Made by a program: the position numbers and the translations under genes. From NCBI GenBank assembly GCA_026985055.1, contig JALSQZ010000090.1:1-61116 (forward strand): a DNA stretch of 61,116 nt, given 5' to 3'. Each line of letters begins with the position of its first letter. Positions within the stretch are counted from its first letter, which is position 1. This stretch comes from Sedimenticola sp. (lineage in GTDB: Bacteria > Pseudomonadota > Gammaproteobacteria > Chromatiales > Chromatiaceae). Under the pieces are notes generated by a model, which saw nothing but the letters and a program-made list of their open reading frames with translations, made no database searches and was not told where the DNA came from. Positions 28,111 through 37,470 of this stretch are shown in pieces.

Positions 28111-28992
28111 TCAGACTGGCAGAAACAGCCCCGCGCTGTACAACAGGGAAAAGAACAGCTGGAAACGGGCAGTATGTGCCAGCAGTGCGTTCAGTTTCCG
28201 GCCATGAGGCCAATGGAATATCAGCCACATCAGATACAGGGCGACCAGCAGCCCGGGCAGCAGCCACCAGGCAAACTGCTGTCTCTGCCACAGAATACCC
28301 GGCAACAGGAAAGGGCCAAGGACAAGCAGCGCATATTCCACGCGGCTGAAGCCCACGGGCAGCAACACCGCCAGGGTCTTTCTTCCCGCCTGCGCATCCG
28401 TGTATCTGTCCCGATAATTGTTGACCACCAGCACCGCCGCAGCAAAGGCGCCCAGGGCAGTGGCCGGAGACAGAATCGACCAGGAAAGTACGCCAGTTTG
28501 AAGATAGTAACTTCCTCCCACAGCGCCCAGGCCAAAGAAAATCCAGACGAACAGCTCCCCCAGCGGCGAATCGGAAATGGGCCAGGGGCCGCCGGAATAG
28601 GCCGCACCTGCCAGCAATGAGGCCAGGCCCAAGAATACGATTGGCCAACCGCCCTGGAACACCAGATAAAGGCCCAGAACAAACGCCAGAGTGAAAGCGC
28701 CAAAGGCGGCCTTTCTCACCTGCCGCACATCCAGCAGTCCGAGGGCCGAAGCCCGGGGCGGCCCCAGGCGATCCACGCCGTCCGTACCCTTGAGATGATC
28801 CGCGGCATCATTATGCAGGTTGGTGCCAATCTGGATGGCCATGGCCGCAAGCAAGGCAGCCAGGGCCGGCAGCCAATGCATTTCGCCCTGGGCGGCCACC
28901 GCAAGCGCCGTACCCAGGACTACAGGGCTGACGGAAAGACCCAGGGTTTTGGGACGGACAGCGGACATCCAGGCATGCAATGAATTACTCAT
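28111..28992 (-). CDS. menA: 1,4-dihydroxy-2-naphthoate polyprenyltransferase MenA
   Basis: A 293-residue integral membrane enzyme of the UbiA superfamily with 8-9 predicted helices. It joins DHNA to a polyprenyl chain to give demethylmenaquinone. Both Asp-rich motifs are present, NLHNDAADHLKGTD and NYRDRYTDAQAGRKT, and the N-terminal RPKTLGLSVSPVVLG is typical of MenA rather than UbiA. It is the last men gene of the minus-strand run, 29 bases after menB. Confidence 0.95.
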   Translation of the reverse strand: MSNSLHAWMSAVRPKTLGLSVSPVVLGTALAVAAQGEMHWLPALAALLAAMAIQIGTNLHNDAADHLKGTDGVDRLGPPRASALGLLDVRQVRKAAFGAFTLAFVLGLYLVFQGGWPIVFLGLASLLAGAAYSGGPWPISDSPLGELFVWIFFGLGAVGGSYYLQTGVLSWSILSPATALGAFAAAVLVVNNYRDRYTDAQAGRKTLAVLLPVGFSRVEYALLVLGPFLLPGILWQRQQFAWWLLPGLLVALYLMWLIFHWPHGRKLNALLAHTARFQLFFSLLYSAGLFLPV

Positions 28993-29021
28993 GCCTGATC
29001 AGGCCCATACAGTTGAAAAAC

Positions 29022-29855
29022 TCATGGACGACGCGGATACTTGCTGAAGTCCGGAGGACGTTTTTCCAGAAAGGCGTCCCTCCCCTCCCTGGCTTCTTCC
29101 GACATGTAGAACAGGGCGGTGGCATTGCCTGCCATTTCCTGAATACCGGCCAGACCGTCCGTATCGGCATTGAAGCCCGCCTTGAGCATGCGCAAGCTGG
29201 TCGGCGAATGACGCAGCATTTCCTGACACCAGTCCATGGTCTCGGCTTCCAGTCTGTCCAGAGGCACTACCGTGTTGACCAACCCCATTTCCAGTGCTTG
29301 CCGGGCATCGTACTGACGGCACAGAAACCAGATTTCCTTCGCTTTCTTCAGCCCTACGCTGCGCGCCAGCAAGCCAGCGCCCAGACCTGCATCGAAAGAA
29401 CCAACTTTTGGCCCGGTCTGGCCAAAGCGGGCATTGTCTGCGGCAATGGTCAGATCACAGACCAGATGCAGCACATGTCCACCACCAATGGCATAACCGG
29501 CGACCATGGCCACCACAGGCTTGGGAAGACGCCGGATCTGCATTTGCAGATCGAGCACGTTCAGATGTTGTACCCCGTCCTCATCCTTGTAGCCGCCTTG
29601 GGTACCACGGATTTTCTGGTCACCGCCGGAACAGAAAGCCTGCTCTCCCGCCCCGGTCAGAACAATGACCCCGATCTCCCGGTCATGATGGGCATGATGG
29701 AAGGCATCTGCCAGTTCATCCACGGTACGCGGACGGAAGGCGTTGCGCACCTCGGGCCGGTCGATGGTGATCTTCGCCACGCCATCGAGATGTTCATAGC
29801 GGATGTCCGAGTAATCCTTGCCCTCTACGGGTTTCCAGTTGAAGCTGCTGCTCAT
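29022..29855 (-). CDS. menB: 1,4-dihydroxy-2-naphthoyl-CoA synthase MenB
   Basis: A 277-residue crotonase-fold enzyme that cyclises o-succinylbenzoyl-CoA to DHNA-CoA. Diagnostic stretches are [53 protein letters not shown] and [14 protein letters not shown]. The C-terminus [21 protein letters not shown] is the classic MenB ending. The start codon overlaps the menD stop (ATGA), so the two are translationally coupled. Confidence 0.97.
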   Translation of the reverse strand: MSSSFNWKPVEGKDYSDIRYEHLDGVAKITIDRPEVRNAFRPRTVDELADAFHHAHHDREIGVIVLTGAGEQAFCSGGDQKIRGTQGGYKDEDGVQHLNVLDLQMQIRRLPKPVVAMVAGYAIGGGHVLHLVCDLTIAADNARFGQTGPKVGSFDAGLGAGLLARSVGLKKAKEIWFLCRQYDARQALEMGLVNTVVPLDRLEAETMDWCQEMLRHSPTSLRMLKAGFNADTDGLAGIQEMAGNATALFYMSEEAREGRDAFLEKRPPDFSKYPRRP

Positions 29856-31543
29856 GTCTGTTCCACGAATTGCCTGATCAGTCGCAGATACTGCTGGCGG
29901 CTGGCTTCCGCGTCAATGACAATTTCCACCAGCCGACAGCCTGTTTCGGACAACACTTCGGCCAATACGGGTTCAATGTCTGGCTGCCCCCGCAGCTGCC
30001 GGCAGGAAATACCAAAAGCGGCCGCCAGGCTTTGGTAGTCCATGGGCACGGGGGTACGCCAGCCCTGTTCATGCAAGGCCAGCTCATGTTGCGGCAGATA
30101 GTCGAAAATACCGCCGCCACCATTGTTGAACAGCAACAACAGCAGATTTTGCTCCCGGCACAAGGCCAGCGCGTTGAGATCATGGAAGAACGCCAGATCC
30201 CCCAACACACCGACAGCCAAGCCACTTCCCCGCCAGGCCGATGCCAGACCAGCCAGGGTGGAAAGATTCCCGTCGATGCCACTGGCGCCGCGGTTACCGT
30301 GCAGGGCAATGGTTTTTTCACGGGTGCCGGAACAGGCATCGAAGAAACGCACCGGCAGGGAATTGGACAGAAACAGCAAGCTGTCATCGGGCAACTCGTC
30401 CAGGAGAGTGCGTAACAGCTGTGCTTCCAGCGGCAATGCAGTTCGTTCCAGTCTTGCCTGTGCCTGCTGTTCCCTTTTCCGCCACTCCTCCAGCCACGAA
30501 GCCGATGTTGGCGATGGCAAGGCGGCACACAAGTCCGCAACCAGCCTTGCCGGGTTGGCTGCCAGGGTTTCGATGCGGCGCCCAGGCAGATCCAGGCTGC
30601 GTCCGGCGTCGTTTACCCACCAGTACGCCTTTTGATCATTGCGGCTCAGCCAGTTTTGCAAGGTTTTCGAAACCGGCAGGCCGCCAAAATGCAGAACCCA
30701 GTCGGGCTGCAGGCGCTGGCAGGTTGTTGGATTACGCAGAAACAGATCATAGGCGGCCAGGGGTCTGCTCCTGTGAGAGGACAAAAAACGCAGACCCGAA
30801 AGGGGATCCGCCAGCACTGGCGCGCCACAGGCCTTCCCCAACTCCAGAATTTCCACGGGAAGCGCTCCCGGCCCGCAGACGATCACGCCTTTGCCCCCGG
30901 CCAGTTCCCGGGCCAGGGAATTCAGCTCTGCAGGCTCCAGACAAAGTATTCCCGGTTTCAGCGGTTTGCGGCCAACCGCGGTGATGGTTGGCGGCAGCTT
31001 CTCGGGCACCAAAGGTTCGCGAAACGGGAAATTGAGATGAACAGGGCCGGCCCCAGGCCCCAGGGATTCACGCAGGAGTTGCCGTCCCAGGGCACGCAAG
31101 CGTCTTGCCAGGTCAGAAGAGGCATGTGGAGCGGAAAGCTGGTGAAAACTGCGCACATGACGGCCAAAGATCGCCACTTGATCGATGGTCTGGTTCGCGT
31201 TGCAGTGGTGCAGTTCCCAGGGGCGATCGGCACTGAGCAGAATCAGGGGAACCTCTTGACGGTCGGCTTCCACCACCGCAGGGTGCCAGTTGGCCACGGC
31301 GGTTCCAGACGTACAAACCAGCGCTACCGGGCACCCCGAAGCCCTGGCCATCCCCAGCCCCAGCCAGGCGGCACTGCGTTCATCCACAGCTGCAAATGCC
31401 TCCACCCCCTCATGCAATAGCGCCGCCAGAGTCAGGGGCGTACTGCGGGATCCCGGAGAAAACACCAGCCGTTTCAGTCCGACCTCCACCAGACCATCGA
31501 GGAGCGCCAGACTCGCATCCAGATTGATTCGTCCCTGATCCAT
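29852..31543 (-). CDS. menD: SEPHCHC synthase MenD
   Basis: About 563 residues, a thiamine-diphosphate enzyme that adds succinyl-semialdehyde from 2-oxoglutarate to isochorismate. The N-terminal [20 protein letters not shown], the ThDP glutamate region with [16 protein letters not shown], and the C-terminal [15 protein letters not shown] and [13 protein letters not shown] are MenD hallmarks. I use ATG 31543, which overlaps the menF stop by one base; a GTG at 31546 is directly before it. The gene lies between menF and menB in pathway-like order. Confidence 0.96.
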   Translation of the reverse strand: MDQGRINLDASLALLDGLVEVGLKRLVFSPGSRSTPLTLAALLHEGVEAFAAVDERSAAWLGLGMARASGCPVALVCTSGTAVANWHPAVVEADRQEVPLILLSADRPWELHHCNANQTIDQVAIFGRHVRSFHQLSAPHASSDLARRLRALGRQLLRESLGPGAGPVHLNFPFREPLVPEKLPPTITAVGRKPLKPGILCLEPAELNSLARELAGGKGVIVCGPGALPVEILELGKACGAPVLADPLSGLRFLSSHRSRPLAAYDLFLRNPTTCQRLQPDWVLHFGGLPVSKTLQNWLSRNDQKAYWWVNDAGRSLDLPGRRIETLAANPARLVADLCAALPSPTSASWLEEWRKREQQAQARLERTALPLEAQLLRTLLDELPDDSLLFLSNSLPVRFFDACSGTREKTIALHGNRGASGIDGNLSTLAGLASAWRGSGLAVGVLGDLAFFHDLNALALCREQNLLLLLFNNGGGGIFDYLPQHELALHEQGWRTPVPMDYQSLAAAFGISCRQLRGQPDIEPVLAEVLSETGCRLVEIVIDAEASRQQYLRLIRQFVEQT

Positions 31544-32919
31544 CACCGCCCCGTAAGCGCACGCAACATGGGCTGGAACTTCAGCTCGGTCTCACGCAGC
31601 TCCTTTTCCGGCTGGGATATCCGGGTAATGCCCGCGCCGGCATACAGGGTAGCCTCATTCCCCTGAATGCGGGCGCAGCGCAACAGAACGGAAATGTCCG
31701 CCTGCCGGTTGTCCCCCAGCCAGCCAAAGCCACCGGTGTACCAGCCCCGCTGCCGGCGTTGCCTCTCTCCCATCCATGCCAGCGCCTGCTCCCTGGGCAT
31801 GCCTCCCACCGCCGGTGTGGGATGCAGTTTTCCCAGCACTTTAAGGACGCGGGCCTGGGGAAGCAGTTCGCCGCCAATCGCCGTGTACAAATGCGCCAGA
31901 TTGTTCAGATTCATCCTCCCCGGTGATCTTGCCACGCCAAGACTGCGGCAATAGGGCCGCAGGGCATCACGGATCGCCGAAACCACCGGAGCATGTTCAT
32001 GGGCTTCCATGCCGGGATCGCGCTGCCGGGTGGATGCTGGGAAGGTTCCCGCCAGCGCATCGCAATGGATACTGCGCCCATCCATGTGCAGCAGTTTTTC
32101 CGGGGTAGCAGCAAGCAGCACATCGCCGCCAAAACTCACGGACAACACCCGGCAACCAGGATAACGGCGGGCCAGATCCGGCAGCGGACTGCGATGATCC
32201 ACATTGTCGTGGAAACGCAATTGCAGACTGCGGCTGAGAACCACCTTGTCCAGCACCCCATGCGCCGCCGTGGCCACTGCCCTGGCAACCTCTTCTTTCC
32301 AGTCGGTGCTGTCAGGCTGTTCCAGAACCACGCAGGAAGGCCGCGGCTGGCGGCTGCCCGTCTCTGGCTCCAAAAGCCTTTCCAGTTCATCGAACCAGCG
32401 GAACAACCGTATTTCCGGCTCCTCCCCCCGATCCAGATCGCAGTTGAAGGTGATGATACATCGCCCCTTGCACCATTCCACGAGCAATTCCGGCACCTGA
32501 ATGAGCGCATTTTCGAAACCCCGCCAATGTTCACCTGGCTGAAACTCCGGATCGAAGGCAAAACCAAAAAAAGCCCTTGCGCGGGGCCGGGCGCGCCCCT
32601 GGGTGATGCGTGTCCAGCGAGTCTGCATGATCTGCCACGCCGCATCCAGTTCGGCAAAACGCTGATCCCCGGATGCCGTTTCCCTGCGCGCCATACCCAG
32701 CCCAAGGAGGCACTGAGCTGATTCCGGATGCTGCCAGAACTGCCAGTCCCGTGCGGATGCCGGCGGTGCAACCGGTGCATCCAGGGGAACTTCGAAGGAA
32801 ACGGAAAGCAAACCGCGACGTGAGGATGAAAGTACCGGCATGGCCAGTTGACGCAATTCCATGCGCAGCCGCGCCAGCCAGACGGGAACCGCTTTCAGTT
32901 TACTGGCTTGCCGGGCCAT
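31543..32919 (-). CDS. menF: Isochorismate synthase MenF
   Basis: A 458-residue chorismate-utilising enzyme that opens menaquinone synthesis. The C-terminal catalytic domain shows KVVLSRSLQLRF, HCDALAGTFPASTRQ, LNNLAHLYTAIGGEL, LHPTPAVGGMPREQAL and YAGAGITRISQPEKE. The last three are shared with EntC and PchA, but the men neighbours settle the pathway. The start is ATG 32919, six bases after the small hypothetical gene that links it to the nos cluster. Confidence 0.93.
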   Translation of the reverse strand: MARQASKLKAVPVWLARLRMELRQLAMPVLSSSRRGLLSVSFEVPLDAPVAPPASARDWQFWQHPESAQCLLGLGMARRETASGDQRFAELDAAWQIMQTRWTRITQGRARPRARAFFGFAFDPEFQPGEHWRGFENALIQVPELLVEWCKGRCIITFNCDLDRGEEPEIRLFRWFDELERLLEPETGSRQPRPSCVVLEQPDSTDWKEEVARAVATAAHGVLDKVVLSRSLQLRFHDNVDHRSPLPDLARRYPGCRVLSVSFGGDVLLAATPEKLLHMDGRSIHCDALAGTFPASTRQRDPGMEAHEHAPVVSAIRDALRPYCRSLGVARSPGRMNLNNLAHLYTAIGGELLPQARVLKVLGKLHPTPAVGGMPREQALAWMGERQRRQRGWYTGGFGWLGDNRQADISVLLRCARIQGNEATLYAGAGITRISQPEKELRETELKFQPMLRALTGR

Positions 32920-32925
32920 GGGGGC

Positions 32926-33393
32926 TTATTTGACGGTTTCGAAACGCCAGGGAATGATGAAACCACCCCGGTCGGTGCGCAGGATGAGCCTGGCTTCCCA
33001 GTCCATGCGCTGGCGAATGCAGACCGGCAGCAGGCCTTCTCCCTCGAAGCGTCCTTCAGCCACTTTTTGCAACAAAGGCCGGTTGTAGCCCATGTTCATG
33101 CTCACTCCGGAGAAATCCACTTCCGCCTTGTCCACGGCCAGGTTTTTGGTCTGGACAATCAGTTCAAGAGGCCTGGTGAGAGGAATATCTCTGGGTTCAA
33201 TGGCAAAAATCACCTCGCCGCCTCCCGGAAGCGTCCGGCTGCATGCGCCCTTGTGCAGGTCACAGTCATCCAGTGGCAGCAGCTGCGCGGGAGGCGGTTC
33301 GAAGTAATCGCGAAAATACCAGGCAACGCCACCGAGCACGGCGGCGGCAGCCAGTATCACCAGAGGGAGAATCCAGGACTTTTTTTCCGCCAT
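32926..33393 (-). CDS. Small membrane-anchored hypothetical protein at the nos-men junction
   Basis: A 155-residue protein with one N-terminal membrane segment (WILPLVILAAAAVLGGVAWYF) and a periplasmic beta-rich domain. It has a cysteine pair in DDCDLHKGACS, a Met/Tyr stretch (SGVSMNMGYNRPLL) and a third Cys in LLPVCIRQRMDWEA. Such residues could bind copper and would fit a NosZ maturation helper, but this is a guess. It sits 9 bases after nosY and 6 before menF, so it is co-transcribed with both sides. Confidence 0.6.
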   Translation of the reverse strand: MAEKKSWILPLVILAAAAVLGGVAWYFRDYFEPPPAQLLPLDDCDLHKGACSRTLPGGGEVIFAIEPRDIPLTRPLELIVQTKNLAVDKAEVDFSGVSMNMGYNRPLLQKVAEGRFEGEGLLPVCIRQRMDWEARLILRTDRGGFIIPWRFETVK

Positions 33394-33402
33394 GAAGCAA
33401 TA

Positions 33403-34230
33403 CTAGGGCAAATCGCCCTTGCGGAACAGCCGATAGCCCAACCAGGCAGTCACGGAACCCAGAACAAAGGGATAGGCCAGCGCCCAGATCAGATAACCCT
33501 TCTCGCCGAAGTTGTCCAGAATGACATAGGCGGAAGGCCCCAGCAGCACCAGTTGCGGATCGAACAGCAGCATGGCGCCGGTGCGGAACACCTGCAGGGG
33601 ATTGGCCAGGGCAATGGCGATGATGGTTTCCGGCGGCAACCCTTCCTTGATCAGGGAACCGAGCAGAATCAGATCCAGAAACAGCAGCAAAAACAGCCAG
33701 ATGAGAAATGCAGAACCCGTGGCCACATCAGAAGAACGCGCCAGGGTCGAGACCAGCATGCCGATACCGAGGAAACACCAGGCCAGTGATATGAGAAATC
33801 CGGTGTAGAACATTACCTGGACCCAGGGAATATCCACGCCCTTGAACACGCCCCAGGCGACTGCGGCGAACATGGCCAGCACCACCGGCAGGAATACCAC
33901 GAAGAAACGTCCCAGCAGCTTGCCCCAGAACCAGCTTGCCAGGCTGACCGGCAGGGAGAGCATGTATTCGAATATTCCCGCCTCCCGATCTCCTGCGACC
34001 GAACGCACCGTGGTGATCAGCACGAACAGCGGCAACACCGCCATGGTGATCTGCAGATAGGTGACCAGCATGCGTGACAGGCCGGTGAAACCCATGATCC
34101 GGGATTCGGTCAGGCCGGAGGCGAACAGCGCCACTACCACACCGCCAAAAACCAGGGTATAGACCATGAACCAGCGCGAACGCAAAGACTCGCTGATGTC
34201 GGCCATTGCAGTCAATAAAAGGTGTTTCAT
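33403..34230 (-). CDS. nosY: NosY, ABC permease for NosZ maturation
   Basis: A 275-residue inner-membrane protein with six transmembrane segments. It starts with a cytoplasmic helix (LLTAMADISESLRSRWFMVYTLVFGG) and includes RSVAGDREAGIFEYMLSLPVSLASWFWGKLLGRF, the coupling region common to NosY/ABC-2 permeases. With NosF and NosD it builds the transporter-like complex needed for the Cu-S CuZ site of NosZ. nosL ends 6 bases upstream. Confidence 0.92.
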   Translation of the reverse strand: MKHLLLTAMADISESLRSRWFMVYTLVFGGVVVALFASGLTESRIMGFTGLSRMLVTYLQITMAVLPLFVLITTVRSVAGDREAGIFEYMLSLPVSLASWFWGKLLGRFFVVFLPVVLAMFAAVAWGVFKGVDIPWVQVMFYTGFLISLAWCFLGIGMLVSTLARSSDVATGSAFLIWLFLLLFLDLILLGSLIKEGLPPETIIAIALANPLQVFRTGAMLLFDPQLVLLGPSAYVILDNFGEKGYLIWALAYPFVLGSVTAWLGYRLFRKGDLP

Positions 34231-34236
34231 GATGAC

Positions 34237-34719
34237 TTATTCTCCAGCCGCGGGATGCGAATGTTCATCGCCCCGATGGGCGTGGGTCTGTTCTTCCACT
34301 GCGTAGACATGCCGGCTTGCCTGGGCGAAATCCACCGCCCCTGGCTCCTTTTCCGGCGTCGCGCCCAGACCATAGCCCATGGGCGTTACCTTGCCTTTCA
34401 CATACCAGGCCTTGCGCGCATCGATCCAGTCACCATTGCGATAATCGGTAACCCAGATTTCGGTTCCGGGGGCATTCTTCCAGTGCTGCTGATCCAGCCA
34501 GATCACGGCACAGCCGATGTCATCGAATTTGTACAATTTGCGCTTCTGTCCCGCAGGGCCGCCGCGTATCTGGGCGGCATAATTGTGATCACTGATGGCC
34601 ATGGCGCAGCGAACGCAGACCTCCCGATCCCAGCGCACCTTGCCCGGTCCGGTATCCGGCTCGCCGGAGCAGGCCGCGAGTAACAGCAGTATCGCCAGAG
34701 ACACAAATACCGTACGCAT
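34237..34719 (-). CDS. nosL: NosL copper-chaperone lipoprotein
   Basis: A 160-residue lipoprotein: signal peptide ending LLLLAAC, then a periplasmic domain with VCVRCAMAISDHNYAAQI, the NosL CxxCxM copper motif, and KLYKFDDIGCAVIWL. NosL delivers Cu(I) to apo-NosZ. The C-terminus is rich in histidine (THAHRGDEHSHPAAGE), a possible second metal site not found in all NosL. Its start overlaps the nosF stop. Here nosL lies between nosF and nosY, whereas nosL is usually last (nosDFYL). Confidence 0.92.
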   Translation of the reverse strand: MRTVFVSLAILLLLAACSGEPDTGPGKVRWDREVCVRCAMAISDHNYAAQIRGGPAGQKRKLYKFDDIGCAVIWLDQQHWKNAPGTEIWVTDYRNGDWIDARKAWYVKGKVTPMGYGLGATPEKEPGAVDFAQASRHVYAVEEQTHAHRGDEHSHPAAGE

Positions 34720-35582
34720 CAGTCGGTCGCCTCATCCAGATGAATAGCCTTGAGGATGGCCGCATAGCGGGACAACATTCCCAGAAAGCGCAACCGGTCC
34801 GGCCCGGCCACCCGGCCTTCCCAGATGATGCCTTCGCGCACGTCGGAGAAATTCCACTCCCGCGCAGTGCGGGCGAAAGCCTCGCTGGGACGGGTCAGCA
34901 CCAGCCGGCAGCTGAGCATGCTGGTCATGTCCACATCGTCCGCCACATGGTCATTGAGCACGATCTTGCCCTGATCCATCTCCACCACCCGGTTCACCAG
35001 GGAAGCCACCTCATCGAGGCGATGACTGGAGATGATCATGGCGGCCCGGTCGCGCTTCTCTTCCAGCAACTGGAAGAAAATATGACGGGCCTCGGGATCA
35101 AGGTTGGCCGCGGGCTCGTCCAGAACCAGCAGTTGACAATCCCGCCCCAGAGCAATGCTGATGAGCAGTTTCTGTTTCTGCCCGCCGGACAGCTTGTTGA
35201 AAGGCTGATGACGCATTTTATGTACATCCAGCCCCAGTTTTCCCGCAACCTGGATCATTTTCTGCGGGTCACTGTCACAGACCCCGGCGGCAAACCGTAT
35301 CAGTTGGTTCACGGGCATTTTCAGGGGAGGAGAAATCTGCGGCACAAAGCCCACATGCTTGAGAATCTCGGTACGATGCCGGCGCGGTTCCAGACCATCG
35401 ACCCGAACCTTGCCGCCACACTGATATTCGCCCAGCAGGCAGCGGATCATGGTGGTCTTGCCCGCACCATTGGAACCCACCAGCGCCACACGATCACCGC
35501 GGTCGATACTCAGGTCTATTCCCTTGAGTACATCCACACGGCGAAAGCGCTTGGTCAGGTTCTGGAACTCGATCATCGTCAT
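34719..35582 (-). CDS. nosF: NosF, ABC ATPase for NosZ maturation
   Basis: A 287-residue cytoplasmic ATPase. It has Walker A GSNGAGKTT, Q-loop FVPQISPPLK, signature LSGGQKQKL, Walker B LLVLDEPAANLD and the switch histidine in IISSHRLDEV. It powers the NosFY complex with periplasmic NosD. The start is ATG 35582; an in-frame ATG two codons later is also possible. nosH ends 68 bases upstream, the largest gap within the nosBDGHFLY block. Confidence 0.94.
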   Translation of the reverse strand: MTMIEFQNLTKRFRRVDVLKGIDLSIDRGDRVALVGSNGAGKTTMIRCLLGEYQCGGKVRVDGLEPRRHRTEILKHVGFVPQISPPLKMPVNQLIRFAAGVCDSDPQKMIQVAGKLGLDVHKMRHQPFNKLSGGQKQKLLISIALGRDCQLLVLDEPAANLDPEARHIFFQLLEEKRDRAAMIISSHRLDEVASLVNRVVEMDQGKIVLNDHVADDVDMTSMLSCRLVLTRPSEAFARTAREWNFSDVREGIIWEGRVAGPDRLRFLGMLSRYAAILKAIHLDEATD

Positions 35583-35650
35583 GGGTATGCCCCGCCCGAT
35601 TCAGGATTCAATGGGAGGCGGGAGGATAACATAGCCACGCCCGCCAGCCT

Positions 35651-36622
35651 TCATGAACTCAAGCCCTTGTACTTGAAGGTGAGCGCTCCGGTCGGGCAGG
35701 CATCCACACAGCGCAGGCAGCGGGTGCAGTCCGCGCCAATATCCACCTCCATGGCTTTTGCCTTGCCCTTGAGTACCGTATCCAGCACATGCGGGACCAG
35801 ACAAACCTTGCGACACTCTCCCTCATGGAAGCAGTTGGGCAGTTGGTAGCGCACCGTAAACGGAGAAGTAGCCCCCACGATGCCATAGGTCAGCCCGATG
35901 GGACAGGCGTAACGGCACCAGGCCCGGCGGGAAAAGAAAATCTCGAACAGCAGCAACAGCGCCACCCAGATCAGGGCAACTCCCGGCCCGTAGATCAGGG
36001 CCCGGCTGAGTATGCCGGTTGGAGAAATACTCTCATACACCGTATATCCGGTTACCACAGCCAGAATCACGAACACCAGCCACAGCCAGGTTCGGGAGCG
36101 GCGGTCGAACTGGATATCCCTGGCCCAGCCCTTGTCTACCAGTTTCAAATGCAACATCTCGGCCCACTCGGCCACCAGATGATAGGGACAGACCCAGGAA
36201 CAGAAGGTGCGTCCTCCCAATAACCACCAGAGAATGAACACCGTGGTGGTGCCGATAACCAGGTTGATGACCACATGTTTGAAGGCCAGCATCACCTGCA
36301 GGGCCGAGTTCAGATCCGCCATGTGGAAACCGGCAAAACGTGAAGCCGTTAATGCGCCTTCAAGCAACTGGATATCCAGATGATAGGAAAGCACGAACAG
36401 CAGGTTCACGGCAATCAGCACCGCCCATCGTCTGCGCCGCAAACGTTCTGGCGGCGGATTGGCATGCTTTTCCGCCAACTCGATATGGATCTTTTCGATG
36501 CGCTCCTTGTCAGCAAACTTGTGGGAGTGCAACTCGCGCACTTCTTCCGGCATGTCCTTTTTGGAGATGCGCTTGGGGGCGCCACCCAGCAGCACCCGAA
36601 TGGATTCGATGAAATTGCTCAT
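35651..36622 (-). CDS. nosH: NosH (NapH-like) polyferredoxin quinol dehydrogenase subunit
   Basis: A 323-residue inner-membrane protein with four transmembrane segments. Two cytoplasmic CxxxCP motifs are present (CSWVCPYHL and CRYACPIGL). A C-terminal ferredoxin part has CFHEGECRKVC and CTRCLRCVDACPTG. It corresponds to NapH and to the C-terminal half of NosR, and with NosG should oxidise menaquinol. A separate NosR is absent, as is usual for clade II nos clusters. Its start overlaps the nosG stop by four bases. Confidence 0.88.
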   Translation of the reverse strand: MSNFIESIRVLLGGAPKRISKKDMPEEVRELHSHKFADKERIEKIHIELAEKHANPPPERLRRRRWAVLIAVNLLFVLSYHLDIQLLEGALTASRFAGFHMADLNSALQVMLAFKHVVINLVIGTTTVFILWWLLGGRTFCSWVCPYHLVAEWAEMLHLKLVDKGWARDIQFDRRSRTWLWLVFVILAVVTGYTVYESISPTGILSRALIYGPGVALIWVALLLLFEIFFSRRAWCRYACPIGLTYGIVGATSPFTVRYQLPNCFHEGECRKVCLVPHVLDTVLKGKAKAMEVDIGADCTRCLRCVDACPTGALTFKYKGLSS

Positions 36623-37470
36623 AGTGTTCTCATCCCCTGGCTGTTGGCGCGACTGTCACTGCTGTCCATTACGATTACGGCTGGCTCCACCGGACAAACC
36701 ATTTCACATACACCACATCCGACGCAGCCATCCAGGATCACCGGCGTCATTCTGCCGTCGATTTCCTGCAGCTCAATGGCATGCTTGGGCGGGCATTCAT
36801 TCTTCTGGCGCACGGCCACCAGATCCACCTTGCCACTCTGGCGCTTTTCATCTTCCGCCGCGCACTCGGCAATACTGATCTCAATGGGACACTGTCGTAC
36901 GCACAAATCACACAGCTCAAGATCATAGGGGTGTTCAGCCAGTTTGATGGGATTCCAGCGGTCGATCTGTGCATAACGCAGCTTGCCCTTGAAATCCGCG
37001 CCCCGGGCCAGCCCCTTGAAACCCTGCCCGTTGACCGCAAGGCACTGCTTCAGATTGACCGTTTTCGCGATGCCCATGTCCACTTCCGAGGGAAAGGAAA
37101 TCTCATGGATCAGGGCGCCCGTGGGACAGGCCAACACACACTGCAAGCCATCACAGGAAAAATCACAGGCCTGCTCTCTGGGATCGATATGGGGAACACC
37201 CACGCCCAATCCATCCGTCATATCCGCCAGCTTGATCGCCTCTACCGGGCAGACCTGCACGCATTGACCACACTTTATGCAGGCAGCAAGGAATTTCTCT
37301 TCTTTCAGCGCGCCCGGCGGTCGTAATCGCTGCACCCATTTGCCCAGCACCGGCACCATGCCCAGCAGGGCCATACCACTCACTCCCACAGTGAGAGCGA
37401 TGGAACGCAGAAATTTGCGCCGCTCCTTCTGTTTGGGCGTCAGACGTTTTTGTGGTTTCTTGCTCATCAT
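36619..37470 (-). CDS. nosG: NosG (NapG-like) periplasmic four-cluster ferredoxin
   Basis: A 283-residue protein with a twin-arginine signal (ERRKFLRSIALTVGVSG). Four [4Fe-4S] sites follow: CIKCGQCVQVCP, CDFSCDGLQCVLACP, CDLCVRQCP and CVGCGVCEMVCP. NapG-type proteins pair with NapH in quinol oxidation and pass electrons to periplasmic cytochromes. The start overlaps the nosD stop. In Wolinella the homologous pair NosGH is proposed to draw on menaquinol, in line with the men genes in this same run. Confidence 0.9.
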   Translation of the reverse strand: MMSKKPQKRLTPKQKERRKFLRSIALTVGVSGMALLGMVPVLGKWVQRLRPPGALKEEKFLAACIKCGQCVQVCPVEAIKLADMTDGLGVGVPHIDPREQACDFSCDGLQCVLACPTGALIHEISFPSEVDMGIAKTVNLKQCLAVNGQGFKGLARGADFKGKLRYAQIDRWNPIKLAEHPYDLELCDLCVRQCPIEISIAECAAEDEKRQSGKVDLVAVRQKNECPPKHAIELQEIDGRMTPVILDGCVGCGVCEMVCPVEPAVIVMDSSDSRANSQGMRTL

